Assembly: GCF_004684935.1 (NCBI RefSeq)
Contig: NZ_SRJD01000002.1
Coordinates: 247,706-311,705, forward strand
DNA: 64,000 nucleotides
Reading direction: 5' to 3'
Source of the DNA: Sporolactobacillus shoreae
Lineage (GTDB): Bacteria; Bacillota; Bacilli; Bacillales; Sporolactobacillaceae
Shown in pieces: positions 36,409-46,309 of the stretch. The notes below the pieces were generated by a model, which made no database searches, had not been told where the DNA came from, and was given only the letters and a program-made list of their open reading frames with translations. The position numbers were made by a program, and so were the translations under genes. Position 1 is the stretch's first letter, and every line of letters begins with the position of its first letter.

Positions 36409-37308
36409 TCATTCTAATTGAAACTGTCGACTACTTTCTTTCAGTTTTTCGAGTTCACGTATTACTTCTGCTGAATCATCACTGAATTTCCTTGCAAAGC
36501 AGTAAATGGATACCCGATGATTGGAATAGACCCATTCGTTCTTCAACAGAGGCAGTTGAATTTTCCGGATGAGGGAAGGGTAAGGAGGCGCTCCCACCTC
36601 CCAATCAGCATAAGTCAGTGTGTTTCTGACCGTACGTACAAATGGGGAGTTCATGATAATCGTTTGAAAGAACATTTCATCCGGAACAAAGGTATGCTCA
36701 AAAAATTTCACGAATTCATCATTCGTGGAAAGAAAGTTTAACAAGTAGGTGACGAACGCATCATTAAACGACCACCATTGGCTGCCGGCGAATGGCTGAT
36801 AGTTCTGATATTTTTGTGGATAGGCTCTCCTGATCCCGGAACGTTTAATGATCTTGTTTATGAGTTTAATGGGAAATGATTTCAGGTTGGTGGCTCGATC
36901 ACATTCGATATGATAACAAAACAAACGATCAAATGGTTTATCAGCTGATGGCATCGGTTGCGTATCGATAAAATTAATCTTTCTGTTCTTTGTGAAAAAA
37001 TCTACTATATAGTCATTACTCTTAATCGGAAAATCAGCGCCGCTTAATAGTACATACCGGTCAAAATCATCGAAATGATAGGCGCACTTCAGCAGCTCGA
37101 TCGTCGCTTTAACCATGCTGAATCCGCCCCATTTAACAGAATAGTGCTTCTGGATAACCTGTACATGGTGAAACTCCTCAAGTGATACAGGAGGAGCCTT
37201 CCGATCAACATGTATAAAAATGAATGCTTGTTCCATCTGAATGGAGCGGATTAATCGCTTTAAGTGTTCAAAATTATTGTGAGCCATAATTAGATAGGCA
37301 ATTTTCAT
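36409..37308 (-). CDS. GT14-type (core-2/I-branching) beta-N-acetylglucosaminyltransferase-like protein
   Basis: A 299-residue protein beginning MKIAYLIMAHNNFEHLKRLI, with F-I-H-V-D-R-K, K-W-G-G-F-S-M-V and Y-V-L-L-S-G-A-D-F-P-I-K: the GT14/Branch motif set. P-D-E-M-F-F-Q is near the C-terminus. It probably adds a branch sugar to EPS or a surface glycan. The ATG at 37308 matches the family; 37329 is also possible and neither has a strong ribosome site. It is the last gene of the minus-strand amino-sugar operon. Confidence 0.82.
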   Translation of the reverse strand: MKIAYLIMAHNNFEHLKRLIRSIQMEQAFIFIHVDRKAPPVSLEEFHHVQVIQKHYSVKWGGFSMVKATIELLKCAYHFDDFDRYVLLSGADFPIKSNDYIVDFFTKNRKINFIDTQPMPSADKPFDRLFCYHIECDRATNLKSFPIKLINKIIKRSGIRRAYPQKYQNYQPFAGSQWWSFNDAFVTYLLNFLSTNDEFVKFFEHTFVPDEMFFQTIIMNSPFVRTVRNTLTYADWEVGAPPYPSLIRKIQLPLLKNEWVYSNHRVSIYCFARKFSDDSAEVIRELEKLKESSRQFQLE

Positions 37309-37343
37309 CTCTAAACACACTGCTTTCATTTAGCGATAACACA

Positions 37344-38441
37344 TCATTTCCAGGCATTTACTTTTTCAATGACGTCATTTATTTCCGTATCCCTCATGCC
37401 GTACCACATGGGCAGGCTGAGTATCTCATCTGCGATTTGTTCTGCAATGGGCAGCTCGCCTTTTTTTATCTTTAAGTCTTTATAGGCGTCCTGCAAGTGC
37501 ATTGCGATCGGGTAGTGAATCGTGGTTCCTATTCCATTTTTTCCTAAGTAGTCCTGAAAATCATTTCTTTTTTTAGTTCTGACCGCAAATATATGCCAGA
37601 CAGGATCTGCAAAATCACTGACAAATGGTTTTATGATCCGATCATTATCAATGTGCCTTAGATAGTGTTCTGCAATCGCTTTTCTTTGATTGTTCCATCG
37701 GTTTAAATGCTTGAGCTTTATTCTTAGGAAGGACGCCTGGATTTCATCCAGTCTGGAATTGACTCCTTTATAAATATTGTGGTATTTTCTGTCTGAACCG
37801 TAATTAGATAGTGCTTTTATTTTTAAAGCCAATGCCGGATCATTGGTCACCACTGCTCCGGCATCACCAAGAGCACCTAAATTCTTACTGGGATAAAAAC
37901 TAAAACCCGCTGCATCTCCAAGGTTTCCGGTTCTGATTCCTTTATATTGAGCGCCATGTCCCTGAGCGGCGTCTTCAATAACCTTCAGGCCATACTTTTC
38001 AGCCATTTTGTTTATTTTGTCCATCTCAGCGGGCTGCCCATATAAATGTACGGCAATGATGGCTTTGGTTTTATTCGTGATCTTTTCTTCGACGCGATCC
38101 GGATTGATATTATAGGTTCTGATGTCAGGTTCAACGAATACGGGGGCTGCTCCGACAGATGAAACGGCAAGGGCTGTGGCAATATAGGTATTGGAAGGAA
38201 CGATAACCTCATCCCCCTCCTGAATATCATAGCCCCTTAAGATCAGGCATAATGAATCGAGGCCATTCCCGCAGCCAATGCAGTATTTAGAACCACAGTA
38301 ACTGGCAAATTCTTTCTCGAAATTTTCAACTTCTGTGCCATTGATATACCAGCTTTTATCGTAAATTTCATTAAATTTGGCGAGAACTTCACTTTTAATT
38401 TCATGATGCATCGGTTTGAAATTATTGAAAGGTATTTTCAT
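37344..38441 (-). CDS. DegT/DnrJ/EryC1-type dTDP-3-keto-sugar aminotransferase, FdtB/QdtB-like
   Basis: A 365-residue PLP enzyme: G-C-G-N-G-L-D-S-L binding loop, E-D-A-A-Q-G-H-G-A aspartate motif and catalytic Lys in S-F-Y-P-S-K-N-L-G. With RmlA, RmlB and the broken ketoisomerase upstream it fits synthesis of dTDP-3-amino-3,6-dideoxy-hexose (Fuc3N or Qui3N type). No acetyltransferase (FdtC/QdtC) gene is present. Which epimer is made cannot be read here. Confidence 0.88.
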   Translation of the reverse strand: MKIPFNNFKPMHHEIKSEVLAKFNEIYDKSWYINGTEVENFEKEFASYCGSKYCIGCGNGLDSLCLILRGYDIQEGDEVIVPSNTYIATALAVSSVGAAPVFVEPDIRTYNINPDRVEEKITNKTKAIIAVHLYGQPAEMDKINKMAEKYGLKVIEDAAQGHGAQYKGIRTGNLGDAAGFSFYPSKNLGALGDAGAVVTNDPALALKIKALSNYGSDRKYHNIYKGVNSRLDEIQASFLRIKLKHLNRWNNQRKAIAEHYLRHIDNDRIIKPFVSDFADPVWHIFAVRTKKRNDFQDYLGKNGIGTTIHYPIAMHLQDAYKDLKIKKGELPIAEQIADEILSLPMWYGMRDTEINDVIEKVNAWK

Positions 38442-38455
38442 TGGCTCTACATCTC

Positions 38456-39382
38456 CTAGATTTGGTATTTATTTATTAAATAAGTTTTAATAGAAAATTT
38501 CAGCCTTTCCACAATTTTGATTAAGACGACATCAAAATAGTTGATGCTGAGGAGGAATAGATTAACATTCTTCTCCGTCCGCCTGCGGTAGTCATACAGT
38601 TTCACCCTATATAAACGCTTGCTTATTTTTTCCGGATAGGGCAGTATTTCTTTCTTTAGAACTAAGTTAATATCTTCTTCAAAAGCGGGATTAATGGCTT
38701 TGCCGGTGCTTATTCCTCCCAGCCGGTATTTTATTAGAGTTGTATTGATGAAATGAATCCTTTCACCTAATCGAACTAATTTTAAGTATTCGGGATAATC
38801 ATCCAGAACTTTATAACTTTCATCTAGATAGCCATATTGCTCAAATAATTTTCTGCTATAAGAGGTGCAAGCGCTGGCAATGATATTTCTTCTGCACAGT
38901 TCCTCGAATAGCTGATCCATATGATCAGGAGTGAATAATTTTATTTTTTTCTTTTCAGGAAGGCGGTATAAAAATTTATTCAGGCTTTTGTCATAGACAT
39001 TCCTGTAACCGGTAATGATATTAGCGCCTGTCTTCAGAAATTTTTGCACTAATAAGCTGATGACATGTTCATCATAAAAACAATCATCACAATCGAGCGG
39101 CACGATATAGCTTCCCTTGCTTGTTTTTATCGTATGATTGAGGTTTTTTACGATGCCCAGATTTTTATTGTTTTGCATCACTTTGTAATCGACTATATTT
39201 TCGCGCTTGTTATTCCTTAAGTAATTCTCAACGGAGGATTTATTAAAATTTCGAGAACAATCATCACTAATGATGATCTCCAGCTTCGGATAACTCTGAC
39301 AGAGTACTGAATCGAAGCACTGCTCTAAATAATTAAAATTGTTATAGGTCAGGATAATGACTGATACTAATGGATGATCCAT
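38456..39382 (-). CDS. GT2-type glycosyltransferase
   Basis: A 308-residue GT-A enzyme ([35 protein letters not shown] as the metal-binding block). The start at 39382 lies 9 nt after AGAGGG; the frame extends to 39409 inside rmlB. It is clearly AT-rich compared with operon 1, suggesting separate acquisition. A possible transferase for the amino-deoxy sugar. Confidence 0.86.
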   Translation of the reverse strand: MDHPLVSVIILTYNNFNYLEQCFDSVLCQSYPKLEIIISDDCSRNFNKSSVENYLRNNKRENIVDYKVMQNNKNLGIVKNLNHTIKTSKGSYIVPLDCDDCFYDEHVISLLVQKFLKTGANIITGYRNVYDKSLNKFLYRLPEKKKIKLFTPDHMDQLFEELCRRNIIASACTSYSRKLFEQYGYLDESYKVLDDYPEYLKLVRLGERIHFINTTLIKYRLGGISTGKAINPAFEEDINLVLKKEILPYPEKISKRLYRVKLYDYRRRTEKNVNLFLLSINYFDVVLIKIVERLKFSIKTYLINKYQI

Positions 39383-39398
39383 AGAGAACAACCCTCTT

Positions 39399-40385
39399 TT
39401 AATCCACATATTCCCGGGATCTTATTTTTCGCCACCAGTTCTGATGCGTCAGATACCACCGGATGGTTTCGTTGATTCCCGTTTCAAAGCTATATTGCGG
39501 CTGCCAGCCCAGTTCGGTTTTTATTTTAGTGGCGTCAATCGCATAGCGCCGGTCATGTCCCAGGCGATCTGGGACTTGTTTGATCAGGCTCTGCGGTTTG
39601 TTCAGCTTATCGAGAATCAGTTTGACAAGATCAATATTGCGCATTTCGTGATGCCCGCCAATATTATAGATCTCGCCGGGTTTCCCTTGATGAAGTACGA
39701 GATCGATCGCCGCGCAATGATCTTCAACAAAGAGCCAATCACGAATATTGTTCCCATCACCGTAAACGGGCAGTTCTCTGTCTTCAAGTGCCTGTGTCAT
39801 GATTAACGGAATCAGCTTTTCAGGAAATTGAAAGGGACCGTAGTTATTGGAGCAGCGTGTGATATTAATATTCAGTCCGTAGGTTTCAGAATAAGACCGA
39901 ACAATCATGTCCGCTGAAGCTTTACTTGCGGAGTAAGGACTGTTTGGAGCGAGCGGCGTCTTCTCTGTAAAATAACCGTCTGACCCTAAAGAGCCGTATA
40001 CTTCATCCGTTGATATTTGTACGAATTTACTTATATGTTTGTTTTTTGCCGCCTCAAGCAGGGTTTGTGTTCCGAGCACATTTGTTGTAATAAATAAACC
40101 GGGTTTGCTGATGCTGCGATCAACGTGTGATTCCGCGGCAAAATTAACCATCGTATCAATATGAAACTGATCGATGACAGCGTCAAGCAGTTCGTAGTTG
40201 CAGATATTTCCATGAACGAAATGATAATTTTGATGTGCTGAAATCTCTTCCAGATTTTCTGGATTTCCGGCATAGGTAAGTAAATCGAGATTAATGATTG
40301 AATCACCAGGGTGAAACTTGATCATATGACGAATAAAGTTGCTGCCGATAAAGCCGGCGCCTCCAGTTACAAGCAGTTTCAACAA
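39399..40385 (-). CDS. rmlB: dTDP-glucose 4,6-dehydratase
   Basis: A 328-residue SDR enzyme with TGGAGFIGSN, A-A-E-S-H-V-D-R-S-I, T-D-E-V-Y-G and Y-S-A-S-K: the complete RmlB set. It makes dTDP-4-keto-6-deoxyglucose. The start is a TTG at 40385, 7 nt after GGAGG; a second TTG follows immediately. No RmlC or RmlD is nearby, so the product feeds the amino-sugar branch rather than rhamnose. Confidence 0.94.
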   Translation of the reverse strand: MLKLLVTGGAGFIGSNFIRHMIKFHPGDSIINLDLLTYAGNPENLEEISAHQNYHFVHGNICNYELLDAVIDQFHIDTMVNFAAESHVDRSISKPGLFITTNVLGTQTLLEAAKNKHISKFVQISTDEVYGSLGSDGYFTEKTPLAPNSPYSASKASADMIVRSYSETYGLNINITRCSNNYGPFQFPEKLIPLIMTQALEDRELPVYGDGNNIRDWLFVEDHCAAIDLVLHQGKPGEIYNIGGHHEMRNIDLVKLILDKLNKPQSLIKQVPDRLGHDRRYAIDATKIKTELGWQPQYSFETGINETIRWYLTHQNWWRKIRSREYVD

Positions 40386-40400
40386 TCCTCAGCCTCCGAT

Positions 40401-41282
40401 TCAAAGCTTTAAAGCATGCTCCTTTAATAAGTTCAGCAGATATTGACCGTATCCGTTTTTCTTTAAGGGTTGAGCCAATTGGTATAATTTCTCTTCATTA
40501 ATATACCCCATGCGGTAAGCAATTTCTTCAAGGCACGCGATTTGCAGGCCTTGTCGGTTCTCCACTGTTTGAATAAAGAGGGAGGCGCTCAACAAAGACT
40601 CATGAGTGCCTGTATCCAGCCAAGCAAAACCGCGTCCAAGCAGTTCAACGGTTAGCTGTCCCTGATTTAAGTAGATTTCGTTAACAGCAGTAATTTCCAG
40701 CTCCCCACGGGGAGAAGGGGTTATGTCATGGACTATATCTACGACTTGGTTATCATAAAAATAAAGACCGGTTACTGCATAGCTGGATTTAGGGTTCTTG
40801 GGTTTTTCTTCTATTGATGTGACATGACCCGTTCGGTCAAACCCTAAAATGCCAAATTGCTCAGGATCCTTGACATTATAGCCAAATACTGTGGCCTCCT
40901 TATTTCGGGATGCGGCTCGATGCAGAATACCTTTGAAATCATCCCCATAAAAGATATTGTCACCAAGTATAAGGGCTACGTGCTCGTTGCCGATAAATTC
41001 TTTGCCCAATATAAAAGCCTGAGCCAGTCCGTCAGGCTTTGGTTGTATTTTATAGTGCAGTTGTACTCCGATATTCGACCCGTCACCCAGTAATTCCTGA
41101 AAACGGGGCAGATCTTCAGGAGTTGAAATAATGAGAATATCCCTGATTCCCGCCATCAATAATACAGACAATGGATAATAAATCATTGGTTTATCATAGA
41201 CGGGCAACAATTGTTTTGATATTGACCGTGTGATCGGGTATAAACGTGTACCGCTTCCACCTGCCATGACAATACCCTTCAA
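40401..41282 (-). CDS. rmlA: Glucose-1-phosphate thymidylyltransferase
   Basis: A 293-residue nucleotidyltransferase with the N-terminal [18 protein letters not shown] and L-G-D-N-I-F-Y-G motifs. It forms dTDP-glucose for RmlB 15 bp downstream. The start is a TTG at 41282 with GAGGTG 8 nt upstream; it gives the expected [10 protein letters not shown]-terminus, while the first ATG (41267) has no ribosome site. Confidence 0.94.
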   Translation of the reverse strand: MKGIVMAGGSGTRLYPITRSISKQLLPVYDKPMIYYPLSVLLMAGIRDILIISTPEDLPRFQELLGDGSNIGVQLHYKIQPKPDGLAQAFILGKEFIGNEHVALILGDNIFYGDDFKGILHRAASRNKEATVFGYNVKDPEQFGILGFDRTGHVTSIEEKPKNPKSSYAVTGLYFYDNQVVDIVHDITPSPRGELEITAVNEIYLNQGQLTVELLGRGFAWLDTGTHESLLSASLFIQTVENRQGLQIACLEEIAYRMGYINEEKLYQLAQPLKKNGYGQYLLNLLKEHALKL

Positions 41283-41330
41283 AAAATTTCACCTCAGCAG
41301 CATTTTATTTAAAGGCTTTGTTAAACTGGT

Positions 41331-41373
41331 CTGTTGCTTTTCGCTCCAGGCGCTCGCTTTCCGCTCCGATCAA
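41331..41373 (-). repeat. Possible fragment of a dispersed Bacillales intergenic repeat
   Basis: On the minus strand it reads GTTGATCGGAGCGGAAAGCG and then GAGCGAAAAGCAACAG. This resembles a GC-rich intergenic repeat I recall from bacilli. Only one copy was seen in this window, so it cannot be shown to repeat here. Confidence 0.35.
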
Positions 41374-41460
41374 CGAAGGGCAAAAACAACATTGAATTTA
41401 AACATAGCCTATTTAAAATAAGGATCACCCAGAGTATGGACGAGTCTTAAAAAGTGTTTG

Positions 41461-41899
41461 TCACATTTTTGAGCCGCTCACTCGATTCATCCGAAATGTT
41501 TCGCTTGTTTTATTCAAATAGAGATTGTAGTCTCTTATATAATCTTCTTCAGAGTAATGTTCTGAGGCGGCGACTAAAAGGACGCTCCCTTTTGTGAAAT
41601 CAAACATTTCATGCCATACGAGGGGGCCAAGATACAAGCCTTCCGACGGGTCGTTTAACTCGATTATGTCCTCTTCGATTGGGGTCTTTAGCTTTATTTT
41701 TATTGAACCATTTAAGCAAATAAGAACCTGGTGCAGTTTTTTATGAGCATGAAACCCTCTTTCTGCTTCCTGTGACACTCCGGTAATGTAATTAGACCCG
41801 TTTAATATTAAAAGGGACATCAACTTTTCCTTCAATGGACGTCAAATGGCCGTCTTGACGTGCAATGTCCTTAAATTTCAATCGTGCACAGTTGTACAT
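41461..41899 (-). pseudogene. FdtA/QdtA-like dTDP-4-keto-6-deoxyglucose 3,4-ketoisomerase, frameshifted
   Basis: The ATG at 41899 has a strong ribosome site (AGGAGGGG, 6 nt). The first 35 codons encode the family N-terminus (LTSIEG, P-F-N-I-K-R-V) and then hit TAA at 41794-41792. The rest of the protein (Y-I-T-G-V, R-G-F-H-A-H-K-K, W-H-E-M-F-D-F, D-Y-I-R-D-Y-N-L-Y-L) continues in another frame to 41461. Deleting one A in TCTAATTAC restores K-R-V-Y-Y-I-T-G-V, the family sequence. So one extra base breaks the gene, or it is a read error. Without it the FdtB aminotransferase lacks its 3-keto substrate. Confidence 0.88.
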
Positions 41900-42019
41900 T
41901 GTTATCCCCTCCTGATTTCAGTTGCCCCATGGGAATCACGTGTATCTATTTTGAAATTCAGAGTATCGTTATACGAGCGTCATTGATTAAGCAGACCCAG
42001 ATGAGCAGGCTTGATCAGG

Positions 42020-43156
42020 CTAGGTGTTTCTCTTTCTTAAAGAGCTGAAAAAAGCTGGAATTGACCGCATGATTTCAGTAAAGCATTTGAACAGAAACAG
42101 GATATATTGCGCAAGCCGTGGAAGCCTCATTTTATCCGATCCGATAATCCGTGCCATAATCACCGGATCCGGCAGTGCCACCCGTTTTAAGAAGACCCAT
42201 TTCTGCCGCCAGTTGTCGTAATCACCAATCTGTCTCACGCGTTTGATTAAAACGCGCATCGTTGCTTTTAAACGATGATCCGAGGAGAGGTCTGATGCAT
42301 TCCACCAGAATGTTGAATCTGCTTTAAGAGTAAGAGGCAGCCTTTCGTTCAGGTGCGGAAATTCATGGTAGACGATGATTAAGGTATGGGCAATCCGCCG
42401 ATACGTCTTCTGCTCTCGGGCAAATGAGAATAAATCTTTATAGCTCAATTGATCATTGAGTGCATGAATCATTTGAATAATGTCTATAAAGTACTTCCAA
42501 CTGATGAGTTCATGATTCCAGCCATGCAGGCAGGTCAGATAAAAGGCGTGAAAGTCAGAAGGCTCTCTGACATATCGCCATTGCCTGAGTTGTGTCGAAT
42601 CTCTCCATATGAGATCCATGTCCAGGGAGGATGTTTTCTCTCTGAGAAATTGCCAATGAATCTCTACATTAAGATGAAAATGAAACTGAGGCATTTTTTT
42701 CGCAAAGACTTTGTGGAAATGTTCCGGTTCATATTGGACCACAGAGGTGAATCCCAAACTGTTCACGAGTTGAATCGCCTGATCCAGTTGAACCGGTTTG
42801 ACGAGGAGATCAATATCCGATGTACCTCTTGCCACGCGTGATCCAAAATATTTTTCAGCAAAGAGCAGGCCTTTTAGCGGCATCACTTCAATGTTCTGCC
42901 GCTCGAATTGGTCAAGAATAGGATCCAGTTCTTTCTGGATCAATGTACTGATGAACAGATTCTGCATCGCACGTTCTTTGAGAGCCTGCAGGAAGAATGA
43001 GGGGACCTGGCTGGTCAGGTTCTGGATGGTTACTAAATAATAGAGCTGTGAAGATATCAGACCAGATTGAGCGCTTTTCAGAATCTCGTGATAGTACCCT
43101 TCATTCTGAGGAAGTGGGCTCTTTCGATCGTATATGGCGTGAAGTAATTTCAGCAT
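42020..43156 (-). CDS. NTP_transf_5-type nucleotidyltransferase, RiPP cluster 2
   Basis: A 378-residue homologue of the enzyme at 16902-18047: M-P-L-K-G-L-L-F-A-E-K-Y-F-G, T-S-D-I-D-L-L-V (active site) and L-H-G-W-N-H-E-L-I-S-W. The frame is open to 43288, but the ATG at 43156 follows TGAGGAGCG and gives MLKLLHAIYDRKSPLPQ, matching the paralogue. It is the last gene of cluster 2, after the precursor and a strong hairpin. A role in modifying the phosphorylated peptide is inferred. Confidence 0.82.
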   Translation of the reverse strand: MLKLLHAIYDRKSPLPQNEGYYHEILKSAQSGLISSQLYYLVTIQNLTSQVPSFFLQALKERAMQNLFISTLIQKELDPILDQFERQNIEVMPLKGLLFAEKYFGSRVARGTSDIDLLVKPVQLDQAIQLVNSLGFTSVVQYEPEHFHKVFAKKMPQFHFHLNVEIHWQFLREKTSSLDMDLIWRDSTQLRQWRYVREPSDFHAFYLTCLHGWNHELISWKYFIDIIQMIHALNDQLSYKDLFSFAREQKTYRRIAHTLIIVYHEFPHLNERLPLTLKADSTFWWNASDLSSDHRLKATMRVLIKRVRQIGDYDNWRQKWVFLKRVALPDPVIMARIIGSDKMRLPRLAQYILFLFKCFTEIMRSIPAFFSSLRKRNT

Positions 43157-43227
43157 TTTTACGCTCCTCAATCTGCCTGTCATAAGTCGTTGTGGAATAA
43201 ACGCGACCAAGAGGGTTCTTAACTTTT

Positions 43228-43260
43228 GGGGCCAGCGTACGACCATCGTACGCTGGCCCC
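43228..43260 (-). other. Perfect 14-bp hairpin between precursor A3 and the nucleotidyltransferase
   Basis: GGGGCCAGCGTACG (43228-43241), 5-nt loop, CGTACGCTGGCCCC (43247-43260). It lacks a poly-T tract on either strand, so it is more likely a 3'-end stabiliser or processing site for the precursor mRNA, or a partial terminator. It replaces the two T-rich terminators of cluster 1. Confidence 0.8.
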
Positions 43261-43272
43261 TTGTTAAGTAAA

Positions 43273-43410
43273 TCAGCCGTTGCCCCATCCATTATTGCCG
43301 TCACTTGGGTTCTCTCCCGGCTTGTGGCGATGATCGTCTGTTTCAAATTGAATCTGCTGGTGATTTAATACCATCGGACGAAGTGAATTCTTTTTGTTTT
43401 CTTCAGCCAT
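43273..43410 (-). CDS. RiPP precursor peptide A3 (45 aa), cluster 2
   Basis: A tiny gene with AGGAGGTGAAA upstream. The leader MAEENKKNSL is followed by RPMVLNHQQIQFETD, matching A1 and A2 at R-P, the aliphatic pair, H, I-Q-F and T-D. The presumed core is D-D-H-R-H-K-P-G-E-N-P-S then DGNNGWGNG, ending in a Gly/Asn-rich tail with one Trp. The N-P-S step aligns with N-P-S of A1 and K-P-S of A2. It sits between kinase and nucleotidyltransferase genes, as in cluster 1. Confidence 0.82.
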   Translation of the reverse strand: MAEENKKNSLRPMVLNHQQIQFETDDHRHKPGENPSDGNNGWGNG

Positions 43411-43581
43411 TTTCAAATTTTTTCACCTCCTTTCAAGGAATCCGAGGGAAGTATTCTTATAGATTCCGAGTGCCCCAGATTCTATATATTCAGCGGTTTA
43501 CATGATTATCACCTTCTTTCCAAGTGAACTGTCTGCAAAGAGATGATCGATTACTGTTCTTGAGGAAACATCTGGCAGGGA

Positions 43582-44367
43582 TCAAGAAATCAACGTCCAG
43601 AAGGTGCTGTTCTTTTGAAAGGACAAATCGTAAACGGGGACCCGCTCAACAACTTTTTTTAACAGTGCTCGGATCGTCAGCACATCCTGCTCTTTGCATG
43701 GCCAATAGAATGTTCTTTCAAACAGCTGGTTAAATCCGGTTTCCTGAGCGGCACGGGTCCTTTGATTTTGTGAACTCTGATGCAGAAGCTGAATGCTTTT
43801 CAGAGCACAGGAATTTCCTCCATCGGCTGCTGGAATGTCGCTTCGGAATGGAGAATTGTAGACGTCAATTGCTTCCGGCGAGACTTTGATCAGAGTCGCT
43901 TCGTCAGAGAGCAGTTTACGTGGATAGGACAATCTGGCGACAGTCGACTTGCCGGCACCAGATATTCCAGCGAACAGGTGCGCTGCCCCGTGATCAACCA
44001 CACATGATGAGTGGATCAGTAATCCTGACTGATGATGAATCAGATAGGAACTGTAAAAGTTCAGAAGAGCATGTTTTAATGCCATAAAATCATGGGCCTT
44101 AATGACCGCCTTACGAAAATCCGGTGTAGCTGCGATCAAGTAGTCATCACGTTTGAAAAGTACGGCACGGTTAAGATCGGCGACATGGACAGTGAATCCG
44201 GTAAAAGGGATCCCATAGTCTCCAAGAATATCAATCTCTATGTCGGCCTGATCCGGCACAGTGGAGGGAACGGTGATAAAATTGGGTTCAACGTACTCCC
44301 ATAGTGAGGATGAATCACACGTGATTTTTACGTATTGTTCATCGATCTGGCAAATTTTCTGGTACAT
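43582..44367 (-). CDS. HPr-kinase-like peptide kinase, RiPP cluster 2
   Basis: A 261-residue homologue of 18921-19745. The P-loop A-G-I-S-G-A-G-K-S-T is near residue 135, followed by L-S-D-E-A-T-L-I-K and Y-N-S-P-F-R-S-D. The start at 44367 has GCAGGAGAATC upstream. The neighbouring precursor A3 is the likely substrate (inference from known kinases in RiPP clusters). Confidence 0.85.
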   Translation of the reverse strand: MYQKICQIDEQYVKITCDSSSLWEYVEPNFITVPSTVPDQADIEIDILGDYGIPFTGFTVHVADLNRAVLFKRDDYLIAATPDFRKAVIKAHDFMALKHALLNFYSSYLIHHQSGLLIHSSCVVDHGAAHLFAGISGAGKSTVARLSYPRKLLSDEATLIKVSPEAIDVYNSPFRSDIPAADGGNSCALKSIQLLHQSSQNQRTRAAQETGFNQLFERTFYWPCKEQDVLTIRALLKKVVERVPVYDLSFQKNSTFWTLIS

Positions 44368-44434
44368 AGATGATTCTCCTGCCCTTCTCTATCATTGATA
44401 GGAATCGGATCATGTGATTTTGCTTCACAACGGA

Positions 44435-46243
44435 CTAGCGAGTCTTCCGGACGCTTAATCCCATCACCTTTATAGCATCATAACTGCCGGGATTTTCCCG
44501 CTCGTTGTGAAGCCTTCGATAGAGTCCACCCATTGCCATCAGGCTGTTATGTGTCCCCTCCTGAACAATTTGCCCCTTTTCCATGACGACAATGTGATCC
44601 GCATTTTGAATGGTTGACAACCGGTGCGCAATAATGAGGGTCGTGCGGCCCGCCATTAAGTGGTCAAGGGCTGTCTTCACTTTCTCTTCGGTTTCACTGT
44701 CCAGAGCAGAGGTAGCTTCATCAAGAAGGAGAATCGGCGCATTCTTAAGGAGTGCCCGGGCGATTGCGAGACGTTGCTTTTGCCCTCCTGAGAGAATCAG
44801 GCCACGTTCGCCTACCTGTGTTTCGTAACCTTCCGGCAGAGTTTGAATGAAGTCGTCAATCGCTGCCATTCGGGCTGCTTTCACAATTTCGGCCGGTGAC
44901 TTTTGGCGCCCGAGTAACAGATTCTCCCTAATGGTGCCATTGAAAAGAGTGGCTTCCTGCGGGACATGGGCGATACGCGCTCTCAGATCATACACGGACA
45001 TGTCCTGAATGGACTGGCCATTGATCCGGATCGTGCCTGCCTGCGGCTGATAAATGCCAAGAATCAAGGAGAACAGCGTTGTTTTTCCTGCTCCGCTGTA
45101 TCCGACGATGGCCGTTTTCCTGCCGGCAGGAACGGAAAGGCTGAACTGATTCAGCACGTGCAGTTCCGGCTTATAACTAAACGATACACGATCAAAGTCA
45201 ATGGACTGGGGCGTGGACGGATACGTTTTAGCACTGATCGCGGAAGGGGGAAGGTCTGGTGCCTCAAGCGGAAGATCCAGAATGGCTTGAATCCGCTCTA
45301 TGGATCCGGAGGCCTTTTGAAAGGCCGCCCAATTTCCGGCCGCACCTGTCAATGGAAACACAAGATAATGAACAAGGGTGATAAAAGTCATCAAAGCCCC
45401 GATCGTCATTTCCCCGTAAGAGATCAAATAGGCACCCAGACTCAGACTGGAAAAAAAAGTTAAACTGCTGGCTGTCTCACCCCCGGCGTAATAAAGTCCC
45501 CGTAACTTTGCATTCTTCATCTCCAGTCTGAACAGTTCATGGTTCTGTTTCTCATAACGGCTGAAGAAGGAGTGCTGCAAAACAAATGAACGGATCACAA
45601 GGAATCCTTGCAGGGCTTCGCTTACGATTTGTGTATTTGCGCCGGTCAGATGATTAATATACCGGCTGTTCCGGCGCATCAGCACACCAAAGATCGCGCT
45701 TCCGGCTATCGCGGCCGGAGCAATTCCCCAGCTGATCAATGATAACAGAGCGTTAATATGGAAGAGATAGATAAAAACACTGCAATAAACCAGTGGGTAG
45801 CGGAGCAAGTCAATCAACCGGCTGCCCAGCATGTTTTCAATCTGATTCAGATCATTGTCGAAACGGGATATTAAATCACCGGATCGGATGGAGGACATCA
45901 CATTGGCACGAAGAAGGAGTGTATGATGGAAAAGAGCCATTTTCAAATCGCGTTTTACCCCGTAGATGGCTGAAGACTGAAGATAGGTGTTGAGGTAGCC
46001 GATGAACACCATTCCGAACACAATGCCGATTCCGCCAAACGTCAGTCCTGTCAATTTTGCGAAGTTACTGTGAATCGCAGCATCTGTCATTTGTCCTAAA
46101 AAAGAGGCAAAGGCAAGCGCACACAAAAGTTGTGCAATCATTACTGCTGTAAGCCCCGCATAAGAAACCCAATGCTTCATGAGATGAGGTCCAAGAAGGG
46201 TGAATGTTTTTTTAAAATTGTCATAGCCCAACCATTTTCTCAT
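44435..46243 (-). CDS. ABC exporter (fused permease/ATPase), RiPP cluster 2
   Basis: A 602-residue homologue of 19783-21570: six-helix permease followed by ATPase (Walker A G-Y-S-G-A-G-K-T-T, LSGGQKQRLAIARA, LLLDEATSALD). Again there is no peptidase domain. Residues before and after the ATPase core are strongly conserved between the two copies (e.g. LLSLISWGIAPAAI), showing common ancestry. Confidence 0.92.
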   Translation of the reverse strand: MRKWLGYDNFKKTFTLLGPHLMKHWVSYAGLTAVMIAQLLCALAFASFLGQMTDAAIHSNFAKLTGLTFGGIGIVFGMVFIGYLNTYLQSSAIYGVKRDLKMALFHHTLLLRANVMSSIRSGDLISRFDNDLNQIENMLGSRLIDLLRYPLVYCSVFIYLFHINALLSLISWGIAPAAIAGSAIFGVLMRRNSRYINHLTGANTQIVSEALQGFLVIRSFVLQHSFFSRYEKQNHELFRLEMKNAKLRGLYYAGGETASSLTFFSSLSLGAYLISYGEMTIGALMTFITLVHYLVFPLTGAAGNWAAFQKASGSIERIQAILDLPLEAPDLPPSAISAKTYPSTPQSIDFDRVSFSYKPELHVLNQFSLSVPAGRKTAIVGYSGAGKTTLFSLILGIYQPQAGTIRINGQSIQDMSVYDLRARIAHVPQEATLFNGTIRENLLLGRQKSPAEIVKAARMAAIDDFIQTLPEGYETQVGERGLILSGGQKQRLAIARALLKNAPILLLDEATSALDSETEEKVKTALDHLMAGRTTLIIAHRLSTIQNADHIVVMEKGQIVQEGTHNSLMAMGGLYRRLHNERENPGSYDAIKVMGLSVRKTR

Positions 46244-46309
46244 CTGCTTTGACCCCCAGGCCCGTTGACGATTTACCTATTCGAATGCTTATATCCCTGA
46301 AAACGAATA

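Noticed and set aside
41331..41373. Insertion sequence remnant in front of rmlA
   Set aside because: No transposase fragment or terminal repeats; at most a short intergenic repeat.
43101..43346. 81-codon minus-strand frame overlapping precursor A3
   Set aside because: It overlaps A3 and the nucleotidyltransferase start in another frame and has no ribosome site.
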